From contig NC_073304.1 of the NCBI RefSeq assembly GCF_027595985.1, positions 216,303,500 through 216,367,499 on the forward strand: a stretch of 64,000 bases of DNA, read 5' to 3'. Below the pieces are notes generated by a model. It was not told the DNA's origin, searched no databases, and saw only the letters and a list, made by a program, of their open reading frames with translations. Source of the stretch: Sorex araneus. Taxonomy: Eukaryota > Chordata > Mammalia > Eulipotyphla > Soricidae. Every line of letters starts with the position of its first letter. Positions within the stretch are counted from its first letter, which is position 1. Shown in pieces: positions 22,262-31,444 of this stretch. Made by a program: the position numbers and the translations under genes.

Positions 22262-22645
22262 AACTAATTAATTTATTTATTTATTGGCTTTGGGCCACAT
22301 CTGGGTAGTGCTCAAGGGTTACTTCTGGTTCTGCACTCAGGAATTACTCCTTTTTTTTAATTTTTAAAATTTTATTGGATCACCATGATTTCATTACAAG
22401 CTTTCATGTTTGGGTTACAATCTCACAATGATCAAACACCCATCCCTCCACCAGTGCACATTCCCCACCACCAATATTCCGGTTATACCCCCCCTTTCCC
22501 ACCCTTCCCCTGCCTCTAAGGCAGACAATATCATGAATTACTCCTAATATGCTCAGGGGACCATATAGGATGCTGGAGATCGAACCCGGGTTGGCTGCAT
22601 GTGCAAAGCAAGCGCCCAACCCACTGTACTATCTCACCAGTCCCT
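22262..22645 (-). mobile_element. Host SINE, minus strand, split by an L1-type 3' end
   Basis: The SINE tail and body (22262-22350) and head (22536-22645) are separated by the insertion at 22351-22535. GAATTACTCC stands on both sides. Confidence 0.9.
22351..22535 (-). mobile_element. L1-type 3' end inside a SINE
   Basis: 'attttattggatcaccatga', 'ccatccctccaccagtgcac' and 'ccaccaccaatatt' are shared with 21318-21886 and 55725-55935. Flanked by GAATTACTCC. Confidence 0.88.
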
Positions 22646-22934
22646 GATGAACAATTCTACTCACAAGTAGAGTAGAATTTATGCAAGAGTAGTGAAACAT
22701 ATGATCATACGAATTACCTGTATGTGAATACCCATAGTCACTTTATTTGGAATGGCCAAGAATTTAAAACCCAAATGTTCATCAACAGTAAATGAATAAA
22801 CAAATTATAAGACAGCCATCGAACAGAATACTACCAGCAATAAAAAGCAATCAGCCATTGATACACACAAGAATACAGATAGATCTAAAAATGATTATGC
22901 TACATGAAAGAAGGCAAACAAAAAAAGTATATGC

Positions 22935-23112
22935 TGTGAGGCTAGAGAGTACAGCAGGTAGAGAGCTTTCCTTGCACGCAGCTGACCCGGGCTCAATCCC
23001 CAGCATCACATATCATCCTCTGAGCACTGCCAGGAGTAGTTTCTGAATGCAGAGCCAGGAATAAGCCCTGACGAGCTGTGGCCAGCTGTGGCTAGCTGTG
23101 GCTCCCAAAATC
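22935..23112 (+). mobile_element. SINE, plus strand, inside L1
   Basis: Diverged copy with a small CTGTGGC(T/C)AG triplication near its 3' end. The flanks 'aaaagtatatgctgtg' and 'aaaagtatttgctcta' are an eroded duplication. Confidence 0.85.
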
Positions 23113-23370
23113 AAACAAAAGTATTTGCTCTATGATTTCAAAGATGTATGAAATCCTCAAAATGTAATCTACAATGATAAAATGTCAGTGGTGCTTACAG
23201 ATGAAGGGAGGGGGCAGGAATAAGATATTAAAAGATGAAAACGGGAGCCAAAGAACTTGGGGAAGGGTGACTGATATGGAGGTGTGGCAGTTATGTTTAG
23301 TATCCTGATTTGGTGGTGGATTCATTCGTGTACTCAGGTGAAAAACGTATCAGATTGTACATTTTATTTA

Positions 23371-23511
23371 TTTATTTTAGTTTGTTGTTGTTTATTTTGA
23401 TGCCACACCCAACCGTTCTTAAGTCTTATTCCTGGCTCTGTGCTCAGGGGCCATTACTGGTGTGCTGGGGATCAAACCTGGGTTCCCCTTACCCACTATC
23501 TCTCCAGCCCT
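23371..23511 (-). mobile_element. Truncated SINE, minus strand
   Basis: 'gatgccacacccaacc' to 'tatctctccagccc', with an internal deletion. Confidence 0.75.
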
Positions 23512-23638
23512 TTATTTATTTTATTCCACTTTGGGGGAGCCACACCCAGGGGTCCTTGGGAGACAGGGCAGTGTCGGGTGCATGTGCTACCATACGCCAA
23601 GCATGCTCCAGTCTTTAAAGCCGTCTCCCCAGTGCTTT
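23512..23638 (-). mobile_element. Decayed SINE fragment, minus strand
   Basis: Only 'gggggagccacacccagggg' and a weak head trace remain. Confidence 0.4.
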
Positions 23639-23639
23639 T

Positions 23640-23823
23640 TTTTGTTTTGTTTTGTTTTGTTTTTGCTTTTTGGGTCACACCTGGCGATGCACAGGGGTTA
23701 CTCCTGGCTCTGCACTCAGGAATTACTCCTGGTGGTGCTCAGGGGACTATATGGGATGCTGGGAATCGAACCGGGTCGTCCGCGTGCAAAGCAAACGCCC
23801 TACCCTGTGCTATTGCTCCAGTC
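23640..23823 (-). mobile_element. SINE, minus strand, with target-site duplication
   Basis: Near-consensus copy flanked by CTCCCCAGTGCTTTT on both sides (about 23624 and 23824). Confidence 0.95.
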
Positions 23824-23841
23824 CCTCCCCAGTGCTTTTAT

Positions 23842-24017
23842 TTCTTTTATTTTATTTGGTTTTGGGGCCACGCCCAGGTATGCTCATGACTTACTTCTGG
23901 CTCTGCACTCAGGGATCATTCTTGGTGGGCTTAGGGGACCATATGGGGTCCCAGGGACTGAACATGGGTCAGCCAAGAGCAAGGCAAGTGTCCTATCTGC
24001 TGTACTCTCTCCAGCTC
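23842..24017 (-). mobile_element. SINE, minus strand, diverged
   Basis: 'tttggggccacgcccagg' to 'tactctctccagctc'. Confidence 0.88.
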
Positions 24018-24039
24018 TGATGTTTTGCCATTGTTGTTA

Positions 24040-24172
24040 TTGTTGTTGTGGGGCTATAGCAGGCATGTCAGGGGTCTTTCGTGGGGGGCACACAGTACCG
24101 GGGGGTTACTCTCAAAGCCTCAGGCAGATCAGGCATGTGCTTCACTGCCTGAGCTACGTCTCAGCCCCAGAG
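24040..24172 (-). mobile_element. Decayed SINE fragment, minus strand
   Basis: Weak body and 'gagctacgtctcagcccc' head complement. Confidence 0.45.
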
Positions 24173-24177
24173 TTTGT

Positions 24178-24358
24178 GTTTTATTTATTTATTTTGGCTT
24201 TTGGGGCCACACCCAGCGATGCTCAGGGGTTACTCGTGTCTCTGCACTCAGGAATTACTCCTGGCTGTGCATGAGGGACCATATGGGATACCAGGGATCA
24301 AACCCAGGTCAGCCACATACAAGGCAAGCACCCTACAGACTCTACTATCACTCTGATC
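24178..24358 (-). mobile_element. SINE, minus strand
   Basis: Full body; the flanks repeat AGAGTYTGTGTTT. Confidence 0.92.
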
Positions 24359-24566
24359 CCGTAGAGTCTGTGTTTCAAGCATGTGTCATTTACTGAATGG
24401 CCATTCAACTGTTAATCAACAAAGCTATGATTAATAAAACAAATAATGATTTAATAGCATAAAACAGTTAATCTGGAAAAAATGAGATCGAGATATTATA
24501 GAAAACAAAAAAATATCACACAACTGCAGGTTATATTATTATGTATTCGGAAAAGTTATAGATCCA

Positions 24567-24745
24567 GGGGGCTGGAGTGATAGCACAGCGGGTAGGGCGT
24601 TTGCCTTGCACGCGGCTAACCCGGGTTCGATTCCCAGCATCCTATATGGTCCCCCAGCACTGCCAGGAGTAATTCCTGAGTGTAGAGCCAGGAGTAACCT
24701 CTGTGCATCACTGGGTGTGACCCGAAAAGCAGAAAAAAAAAGAAA
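24567..24745 (+). mobile_element. SINE, plus strand, 16-bp duplication
   Basis: GAAAAGTTATAGATCC at 24550-24565 and 24746-24761, identical, so the insertion is fairly young. Confidence 0.96.
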
Positions 24746-24821
24746 GAAAAGTTATAGATCCTTATAGATTTTATCAGCAAGTTCAACAAAATGACTAGAA
24801 AACAGAGAAAAATCAATAACT

Positions 24822-25015
24822 GGAGTCAGAGTGGTAGTGCAGAGAGTAGGGTGCTTGCCTTGCATATGGCTAACCCAGATTCGATCCCTGGCATCCCATA
24901 GGGTCCCCAGTAGGCATCCCACCACCAGTAGTGATTACTGAATACAGAGCCAAGAGCAACCCTTAAGCATTGCCAGATGTGACCCAAAAACCAAAAAAAA
25001 ATAAATAAATAAAAA
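24822..25015 (+). mobile_element. SINE, plus strand, 16-bp duplication
   Basis: AGAAAAATCAATAACT at 24806-24821 and 25016-25031, identical although the body is diverged. Confidence 0.94.
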
Positions 25016-25259
25016 AGAAAAATCAATAACTTTCTTTACTAGCAAAACCTAACCTTAAAGCTATAAAAATGACATAATTCATAACAGCAATTCAAAGTTT
25101 TGAACTCCAGTCATAAACTTTTTCCAAAGACAGATAAGAAGGCTTAAAGAAATGGAAAGAGATGTGCCATTTCTCACACTAGGATAATACTCTGGTGAAG
25201 TTGCTGATTCTCTCCAACAGACTCCAAATCCAAAGCAACACCAGTTTAAAATTCCAGTG

Positions 25260-25405
25260 GGAGGCCTGAAAATACACGAGTTAAGGCAATTGCCTTGTAT
25301 GCAGTTCCTTAGCCAAAGCTGGTTCAATCCCAGCACCACCAAGTGTCACTCCTGAACACAGACCAGGACTAGCTCCTAAGCACCATTGAGTTTGGCCCAA
25401 AAAAT
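25260..25405 (+). mobile_element. Decayed SINE, plus strand
   Basis: 'aattgccttgtatgcag' and 'ggttcaatcccagcacca' remain. Confidence 0.6.
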
Positions 25406-25432
25406 CAACTGGAAGAAGAAATGTGTAGCAAG

Positions 25433-25605
25433 GGGGTTGGAGCGATAGCACAGTGGGTAGGGCGTTTGCCTTGCACGCGGCCGACCCGGGTTCTAATCCC
25501 AGCATCCCATATGGTCCCCTGAGCACCGCCAGGGGTGATTCCTGAGTGCAGAGCCAGGAGTAACCCCTGTGCATCGCTGGGTGTGACCCCCCCCAAAAAA
25601 AAAAA
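25433..25605 (+). mobile_element. SINE, plus strand, 15-bp duplication
   Basis: Near-consensus copy between identical GAAATGTGTAGCAAG at 25418-25432 and 25606-25620. Confidence 0.96.
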
Positions 25606-25651
25606 GAAATGTGTAGCAAGAGAAGAAAGGGGTCTTTAAAAGCAAACAAGG

Positions 25652-26000
25652 AGAGGCCAGATCGAGGAGAGTGGGGAACACATTTGCTTCACACATGGCT
25701 GACCTGGGTTTGATCCCTGGCACCCCATCCCTGCTTTTTGGGTCACTCCCAATGATGCTCAGGGGTTACTCCTGGCTCTGTGCTCAGGAATTACTCCTGG
25801 CGGTGCTGGGGAGACCATATGGGATACCAGGGATTGAACCCAGGTCGGCCGTGTGCAAGGCAAACGCTCTACCCACTGTACTATTGCTCCGTCCCCAGTC
25901 CCCTCCATTTAGTCCCTGGAGCCCACCAGGAGAGATCCTTGAGCACAAATCCAGGAGTAAGCCCTGAGCACCACTCTATAATGGTGTGGCTCAAAAATGA
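25652..26000 (+). mobile_element. Host SINE, plus strand, split by an opposite-strand SINE
   Basis: Head with 'gggtttgatccctggcacccc' (25652-25728) and 3' half with 'ggagtaagccctgagcacca' (25900-26000) flank the inner copy. Confidence 0.82.
25731..25897 (-). mobile_element. SINE inside a SINE, minus strand
   Basis: 'tgctttttgggtcactccc' to 'actgtactattgctccgtcccc'. Confidence 0.9.
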
Positions 26001-26064
26001 AACAACCCCCTCCAAAAAAAAGAGAGAGAATAAGGAGTTTAGGAAACAATATTCTCATAAGAAA

Positions 26065-26155
26065 TAGGGGTTCTAGGTCGGCCTTGCATGTAGGCAACTC
26101 TGGATACCTGACACCACATATGGTCCCCAAGAACTACCAAGTGTGGTCCAAAATA
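26065..26155 (+). mobile_element. Decayed SINE, plus strand, seeding a GGAA array
   Basis: 'accacatatggtccccaag' and 'aagtgtggtccaaaa' remain; the A-rich end runs into the array. Confidence 0.6.
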
Positions 26156-26530
26156 GAAGGAAGGCAAGAAGGTAGGAAGGCAGGAAGGCAGAAAGGAAGA
26201 AAGGAAGGAGGGAAGGGAGGAAAGAAGGAAGGAAGGAAGGAAGGAAGGAAGGAAGGAAGGAAGGAAGGAAGGAAGGAAGGAAGGAAGGAAGGAAGGAAGG
26301 AAAATGGAGGAAAGGAGGGAAGGAGGGAGGGAGGAAGGAAGGAAGGAGGGAAGGAAGGAAGGAAGGAAGGAAGGAAGGAAGGAAGGAAGGAAGGAAGGAA
26401 GGAAGGAAGGAAGGAAGGAAGGGAAGACGGAAGGAGGGAGGGAAGGGAGGAAGGAAGGAAGGAAGGAAGGAAGGAAGGAAGGAAGGAAGGAAGGAAGGAA
26501 GGAAGGAAGGAAGGAAGGAAGGAAGGAAGA
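26156..26530. repeat. (GGAA)n microsatellite, about 375 bp
   Basis: Mostly pure GGAA with GGGA and GGCA variants. It produces open frames reading Glu-Gly-Arg-Lys on plus and Leu-Pro-Ser-Phe on minus, which are not genes. GGAA arrays can act as ETS-family binding platforms in some cell types (established for EWS-FLI1), but nothing here shows such use. Confidence 0.97.
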
Positions 26531-26559
26531 AATGCAGTGGGCATCACTGGGATTAAATT

Positions 26560-26870
26560 TTCTGCTCTTGAAATGAAATCCTTATACAATGAAAAAGTGA
26601 GTAAAAACATAGTATGAAAATAATCATACTCCCTCTATCTGACCTAGAATTCACATACAAAATAAATCAATAACTTCCAGAAGTGAATAAGAGAAAGTCA
26701 ACGATGCAAGTTTTTAAATAGATAAAAAAGTGCTTGGAGAGACACAGCACAGGAGGTAATGGAAAGGCTAAAAAAAGAAGGAAGCAGCCGCCATGCATCA
26801 CTAGCCACCAGGGAAATTCAAACACGACCACAAGCATGAGTCCAATTAAAGTCTAAATGCTGGGGGCATC
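26560..26870 (+). mobile_element. Ancient L1 fragment, plus strand
   Basis: 'catcactagccaccagggaaa' followed by 'ttcaaac...accac' is the usual L1 late-ORF2 text. It lies in order between the fragments at 24.4-25.3 and 27.7-30.4 kb. Confidence 0.55.
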
Positions 26871-27129
26871 GTGGTAAGCGCCACAAGAGGAGGCTGGATC
26901 CATTCTGATGGCCTCACTCCTGGGCAGCATGGAACATCAACACGCCCTGACCTTGTCTTACAAACTGAGGTCACCAAACGGAGTGGGGTGGTCAGAGTGA
27001 CACGAGGACAGCAGAGGATGCTCTTGAGCACTTTGTTGGTGAAAGTGCAGAAACCTCGAAGTCATTGAAACCATTGCAACCATGTGACCTAAATGATGAA
27101 AAAGTTTTGGTTTTTTTTTTAAATCTCAA
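26871..27129. other. Unique sequence
   Basis: A short GC-richer block of unknown nature inside L1 debris; no coding signal. Confidence 0.35.
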
Positions 27130-27285
27130 GTTAGAAAGATCATACAGGGATTTAGGGTCTTGCCTGCCATACAGCTGGCTCTAGTTTTATCCCAAGCACC
27201 GTATATGGTCCCCTGAGCACTGCCAGGAGTGATCCCTGAGCACAGAGCAAGGTGTAAACATTGCTAGTTGTGTCCCCAAAGAGCT
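27130..27285 (+). mobile_element. Old SINE, plus strand
   Basis: 'tatatggtcccctgagcactgcc' core with an eroded head. Confidence 0.7.
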
Positions 27286-27310
27286 TCCCAAGCAAAAAGG
27301 AAAAGTGATG

Positions 27311-27490
27311 GGGGCTGGAGCAATAGCACAGTGGGTAGGGCGTTTGCCTTGCACGTGGCCGACCCGGGTTCAATTCCCAGCATCCCATATGGTCCCCTGA
27401 GCAACGCCAGGAGTAATTCCTGAGTGCAGAGCCAGGAATAACCCCTGTGCATCGCCGGGTGTGACCCAAAAGGCAAAAAAAAAAAAAAAA
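27311..27490 (+). mobile_element. SINE, plus strand
   Basis: Near-consensus with an A18 tail; the flanks share AAAAGTG. Confidence 0.95.
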
Positions 27491-27492
27491 AG

Positions 27493-27668
27493 TGCTGGGT
27501 CAGAGCAATAGTACAACAAGGAGCTCATTTTCCTAGCACGTGACCAACCCAGGTTTGATCCCAAGCATCCCATATGGTCCCCTGAGCACTGAAGGGAGTA
27601 ATTCCTAAGTACAGTGCCAGGAGTAACCCCTGAGCATCCCCCCAAAGAAGCCAAAACCAAAAAGAAAA
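27493..27668 (+). mobile_element. SINE, plus strand, diverged
   Basis: Sits between AAAAAGTGCT (about 27488) and AAAAAGTGCT (about 27666). Confidence 0.85.
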
Positions 27669-27737
27669 AGTGCTAAAATCAGTAGGCATCAGGAAAATGC
27701 AAACTGTAACCACGGGGAGCTACCAATGCACATTTTG

Positions 27738-27912
27738 TGTGTTTGTTTTGTTTGGGGGCCAAACCAGCAGTGCTCAGGGCTTACTCCTGGCCCGGCACTC
27801 AGGGATCCCTCCTGGCAGGGCTGGGGCAACCACGTGAAATGCTGCAAATTGAACCGGTCGCCGCATGCAAGTCAGGGGCCCTGCCTGCTGAACCCTATGG
27901 CCTTGGCCCCTC
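27738..27912 (-). mobile_element. Old SINE, minus strand
   Basis: 'tttgggggccaaaccagcag' to 'ccctatggccttggcccc'. Confidence 0.7.
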
Positions 27913-27944
27913 AGTGCATATTTTAGAGACTGAAATTTTCTTTT

Positions 27945-28096
27945 TTTTTGGGGGGGTCACACCTGGCGATGCACAGGGGTTACTTACTCCTGGCTATGCA
28001 CTCAGGAATTACCCTTGGCTGTGCTCAGGGGACCATATGGGACGCTGGGATTTGAACCCAGGTCGGCTGCGTGCAAGGCAAACGCCCTACCAGCCC
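27945..28096 (-). mobile_element. SINE, minus strand, A-box segment deleted, 15-bp duplication
   Basis: CTGAAATTTTCTTTT at 27930-27944 and 28097-28111. The head jumps from 'cgccctac' to 'cagcccc', so about 16 bp covering the A box are missing. Confidence 0.93.
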
Positions 28097-28223
28097 CTGA
28101 AATTTTCTTTTGGTATCATCATTCTGAAAAACTATTTGACAACTTCTATGAAAAATAAATATAGGCTGCCCTGTGAAAGTAGCAAATTTGCTACTAAGTA
28201 AATACACAAGAAATCTGAAAGTT

Positions 28224-28428
28224 GGGGCTGGAGCGATAGCACAGTGGGTAGGGCATTTGCCTTGCACATGGCCGACCAGGGTTCGATTTCCAGCATCCCA
28301 TATGGTCCCCTGAGCACCGCCAGGAGTGGTTCCTGAGTGCAGAGCCAGGAGTAACCCCTGTGCATCACCAGGTGTGACCCAAAAAGCAAAATAAATAAAT
28401 AAATAAATAAAAATAAAAAAATCCGAAG
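28224..28428 (+). mobile_element. SINE, plus strand
   Basis: Near-consensus with an (AAAT)n tail; AAATCTGAAAGT / AAATCCGAAGT flank it. Confidence 0.94.
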
Positions 28429-28500
28429 TATTAGGAGATAGTAAAGGGTGCAGGGCACAGGTCCAAAACAAAACAAACTACACAATATGGATGAAATTTT

Positions 28501-28667
28501 TTTTCTTTTTGGGTCACGCCTGGTAATGCACAGGGGTTGCTCCTGGCTCTGCACTCAGGAATCACCCCTGGCAGTGCTCAGAGGACCATATGGGATGCTG
28601 GGAATCGAACCCGGGTTGGCCTCGTGCAAGGCAAATGCCCTACCCGCTGTGCTATTGCTCCAGCCCC
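28501..28667 (-). mobile_element. SINE, minus strand, with target-site duplication
   Basis: CAATATGGATGAAATTTT (28483-28500) and CAATATGGGTGAATTTT (28668-28684). Confidence 0.94.
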
Positions 28668-28716
28668 AATATGGGTGAATTTTAAAGACACAACATTGAC
28701 TGCAAGAAGTCAGATA

Positions 28717-28892
28717 CAGGGGCTGGAGCGATAGCCACAGCGGGCAGAGCATTTGCCTTGCACTCAGCTGACCTGGGTTCGATTCCCAGCATCCCATATG
28801 GTCCCCTGAGCACCACCAGGAGTAATTCCTGAGTGCAGAGCCAAGATTAACCCTTTGCATTACCGGGTGTGACCCAAAAAGCAAAAAGAAAA
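28717..28892 (+). mobile_element. SINE, plus strand, first of a tandem trio
   Basis: Near-consensus. It is preceded by L1 text ending GTCAGATAC and followed immediately by another SINE. Confidence 0.94.
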
Positions 28893-28901
28893 AAAAAATC
28901 G

Positions 28902-29070
28902 GGGGCTGGAGCGATAGCACAGCGGGTAGGGCATTTGCCTTGCACGTGGTCAATCTGGGTTTGATTCCCAGCATCCCATATGGTCCCCTGAGCACCTCCA
29001 GGAGTAGTTCCTGAGTGCATGAGCCAGGAGTGACCCCTGTGCATCGCCGGGTGTGACCCAAAAAGAAAAA
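28902..29070 (+). mobile_element. SINE, plus strand, second of the trio
   Basis: Near-consensus, followed by ATCAGATAC. Confidence 0.94.
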
Positions 29071-29083
29071 AAATCAGATACTA

Positions 29084-29206
29084 GATTCGATTCCCAGCAT
29101 CCCGTATGGTCCCCCGAGCACCGCCAGGAGTGATTCCTGAGTGCAGAGCCAGGAGTACCCCTGTGCAATGCCAGATGTGACCCAAAAAGCAAAAAAATAA
29201 AAAAAT
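29084..29206 (+). mobile_element. 5'-truncated SINE, plus strand, third of the trio
   Basis: Starts at the B box ('gattcgattcccagcatccc'), lacking the A box, and is followed by ATCAGGTAC and resumed L1 text. Confidence 0.92.
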
Positions 29207-29237
29207 GAAAAATCAGGTACAAAAGAATATGGACCAT

Positions 29238-29500
29238 TGAGGGTGGAATGATAGTACAGTGGGGAGGACATTTGTTTTCATATGGCTAATTCATATTTGA
29301 TCCCTGGGGTTCCATATGATCCCCCAATTACTGCCAGGAGTAATTTCTTTTATTTTTAATTTCTTTTTTAATTAGTGAGTCACAGTGAGGGTACAGCTAC
29401 AGATTCACACATTTTTGTTCTTGTTATTCCCTCAACCAGGAGTAATTTCTGAGTACAGAACCAGGAGTAACCCCTGAGCATTGCTGGGTGTGGCTGAATG
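29238..29500 (+). mobile_element. Host SINE, plus strand, split by an L1-type 3' end
   Basis: Halves at 29238-29348 and 29436-29500; CCAGGAGTAATTTCT is duplicated at 29334-29348 and 29436-29450. Confidence 0.92.
29349..29435 (-). mobile_element. Short L1-type 3' end inside a SINE
   Basis: 'aattagtgagtcacagtgaggg' and 'tacagctacagattcacac' match the start of 21318-21886; strongly 5'-truncated. Confidence 0.88.
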
Positions 29501-29788
29501 GCTGAACACCATTCCAAATCGTAAAGCATATAGACCATATAATCCCATTAATATTAAGTTCCATAACAGAAAGATGAAGGAAGAGAAGGAGAATATGATA
29601 AAAATCCAGAATATGATTATCCTGAACCAGTCTTTTGATTTTGGGGTTGGGGGAGTCTCATACTCAGTCAGGAATTCAACCCAGAGCCTCCAAATGTCAG
29701 TCATGCTCTAGTCCCCCGAGCTAGCTCCCTCCATAAAAGGTTATTAGTGGAAGAGGACGGGGCCTCCAGGGATTAGAAATGTCTGGTT

Positions 29789-29953
29789 TTGTTTTTTTTA
29801 TTTTGTTTTTGGGTCACACACAGCAGTGTTCAGGGCTTACTCCTGCTCTGCATTCAGGAATTATTCTTGGCGCTGTTCTGTGGATAATATGGCTGTCAGG
29901 ATCAATCTCGTGCAAGACAAACGCCCTACCCACTGTGCTATCACTCCGGCCCC
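29789..29953 (-). mobile_element. SINE, minus strand, diverged
   Basis: 'tttgggtcacacacagcag' to 'gctatcactccggccc'. Confidence 0.88.
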
Positions 29954-30022
29954 TGTATCTTGATTTCTGAGTGCTTGTACTATAAGCTTACAGACAACTG
30001 TACCACACTATAAGACTTGTAG

Positions 30023-30190
30023 GGGCTAGAGTGACAGCACAGCAGGTAGGGCATTTGCCTTGCATGTGGCCGACCCAGATTTGATTCCCAGCACCCCATA
30101 TGGTCCCCCGAGCACTGCCAGTAGTAATTCCTGAGTGCAGAGCCAGGAGTAACCCCTGTGCATCGATGGGTGTGACACAAAAGAAAAAAA
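30023..30190 (+). mobile_element. SINE, plus strand, with duplication
   Basis: AAGACTTGTA stands on both sides. Confidence 0.94.
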
Positions 30191-30204
30191 AAAAGACTTG
30201 TACA

Positions 30205-30369
30205 CTTTTGGTGGGGGTGCACATCTGACAGGGCTCAAGGCTTACTCCTGGCTCTGTGCTCAAGGGATCACTCCTGGCAGGTTTGGGAGACCATATGGGA
30301 TGTCGGGGATAGAACCTGGCTTGGCTGCATGCAAGGCAAACACTACACACTGCACTATTGCTCCAGTCC
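30205..30369 (-). mobile_element. Old SINE, minus strand
   Basis: 'ggggtgcacatctgacaggg' to 'ctattgctccagtccc'. Confidence 0.8.
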
Positions 30370-30531
30370 CAGGTTTATACACTTTACTAATAATATTCTA
30401 TCCCATTAGAAAAGTTTTTAATAAAAAGATGTTGTTAATTATGGTATGCTAAATTTAAGCTTAAAAGTGGAAAAAATTATTTTAAAAGTACAACTTATCA
30501 TATCAGGGGTATAGCTAGTGGTAAATCTCAT

Positions 30532-30600
30532 ACGTTATGGGTGCCCAGTCGAGCAAATTGATGAATGACGGGACGACAGTGCTACAGTGCTACAGAGCTG
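30532..30600 (+). mobile_element. RTE-tailed SINE remnant (3' end only)
   Basis: 'gggtgcccagtcgagcaaat' in diverged form, then (ACAGTGCT)n-type tail. Confidence 0.75.
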
Positions 30601-30623
30601 TATGTGTAAAACTCTCTTGGTTT

Positions 30624-30800
30624 GGGGCTGGAGCAATAGCACAGCGGGTAGGGCGTTTGCCTTGCACGCGGCCGACCCGGGTTCGAGTCCCAGCATCCCA
30701 TATGGTCCCCTGAGCACCGCCAGGGGTGATTCCTGAGTGCAGAGCCAGGAGTAACCCCTGTGCATCGCCAGGTGTGACCCAAAAAGAAAAAGAAAAAAAA
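30624..30800 (+). mobile_element. SINE, plus strand, 16-bp duplication
   Basis: AAAACTCTCTTGGTTT at 30608-30623 and 30801-30816, identical. Confidence 0.97.
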
Positions 30801-30839
30801 AAAACTCTCTTGGTTTAAGCTCTTGCTCCACAAAAGGAA

Positions 30840-30863
30840 AACACACACACACACACACACACA
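30840..30863. repeat. (CA)n microsatellite
   Basis: About 12 CA units. Confidence 0.95.
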
Positions 30864-30889
30864 CCTTAGAAAGAAAGAAAAAAAAAACC

Positions 30890-31440
30890 TTTGCATTGCA
30901 TTGCAGAGATCATTTTAATCTCAATACTGAACCGTGATAATGATGTTAGGAGGAAAATAAAATTATAAGCCAATCTCTATGTAAACAGAAATGAAAGCAA
31001 ATCTAAGCAATATGCTATTTAGCAAGTATAACACAGTGTATAAAAAGTTAATACTTAGCTTCCAAATTTGATTTATCCTAAAACTAGAAGATTGATTTAA
31101 CATTATAAAATCAAAAAAGAAAAAATAATACCAAACAATATTGTTAATCTCTTTACTAGAATAAAGTATAAAATCCCTGTGATTATCTCAATATACTTAG
31201 AATAATTTGATAAAATTCAACACCCATGGATATTACAAAGGAGAAACTCTTAACAAAGAAGAATAAGAACATTTCCTTAGTCCAATAAATGCCAAAATAT
31301 CAGAAGCCTTCCTCCTGTTTTTCCCTTTAAAAAAAAACAAGACAAAATGTATCTATCACCACTATGTGAACTGTACTAAAAGTTCCAGACAACGCAATAA
31401 AGAAAGAAAATTATATAACAGGTGCAGGATTTAAAAGAAA
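30890..31440 (+). mobile_element. Ancient L1 ORF2 fragment (reverse transcriptase region)
   Basis: AT-rich with L1 text: 'gattgatttaacattataaaatca', 'gattatctcaatatac' and 'gataaaattcaacaccca', in the order expected for the RT domain. It is out of order relative to the L1 3' end at 27.7-30.4 kb, so it is a different insertion. All frames are broken. Confidence 0.7.
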
Positions 31441-31444
31441 GAAA

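Larger units (their letters stand above)
21190..23370 (+). mobile_element. Ancient L1 3' region hosting nested insertions
   Basis: L1 text appears in order at 21190-21313 ('aaaatggtgtaatcattttggaaa', ending 'cagcaattc'), 22650-22930 ('tttatttggaatggccaag', 'cccaaatgttcatcaacag', 'aatactac'), and 23112-23345 ('gatggaggtgtggcagtt' to a 3'-UTR-like end). The gaps are filled by a compound insertion (21314-22246), a split SINE (22262-22645) and another SINE (22935-23112). Confidence 0.8.
24400..25262 (+). mobile_element. Ancient L1 ORF2 fragment with two SINE insertions
   Basis: AT-rich segments (24400-24565, 24747-24821, 25032-25262) contain L1 ORF2-like text such as 'gaaatggaaagagatgtgcc', 'aaagcaacaccagtttaaaattcca' in spaced pieces, and 'ttagcaaaacctaaccttaaagctataaaa'-like order. 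All reading frames are broken. Confidence 0.55.
27670..30435 (+). mobile_element. Ancient L1 3' end shredded by about ten SINEs
   Basis: L1 backbone pieces read in order: 27670-27735 ('aggaaaatgcaaactg'), 27915-27944, 28097-28223 ('aactatttgacaacttct', 'tataggctgccctgtg'), 28430-28500 ('caatatggatgaaa'), 28668-28716 ('gcaagaagtcagatac'), 29211-29237 ('aaaagaatatgg'), 29500-29788, 29954-30022 and 30370-30435 (3' UTR-like). Most of the interval is SINE. Confidence 0.75.

Noticed and set aside
26134..26617. Long frames reading Glu-Gly-Arg-Lys or Leu-Pro-Ser-Phe repeats
   Set aside because: Translation of a pure GGAA microsatellite on both strands; the same applies to 52478-53016.
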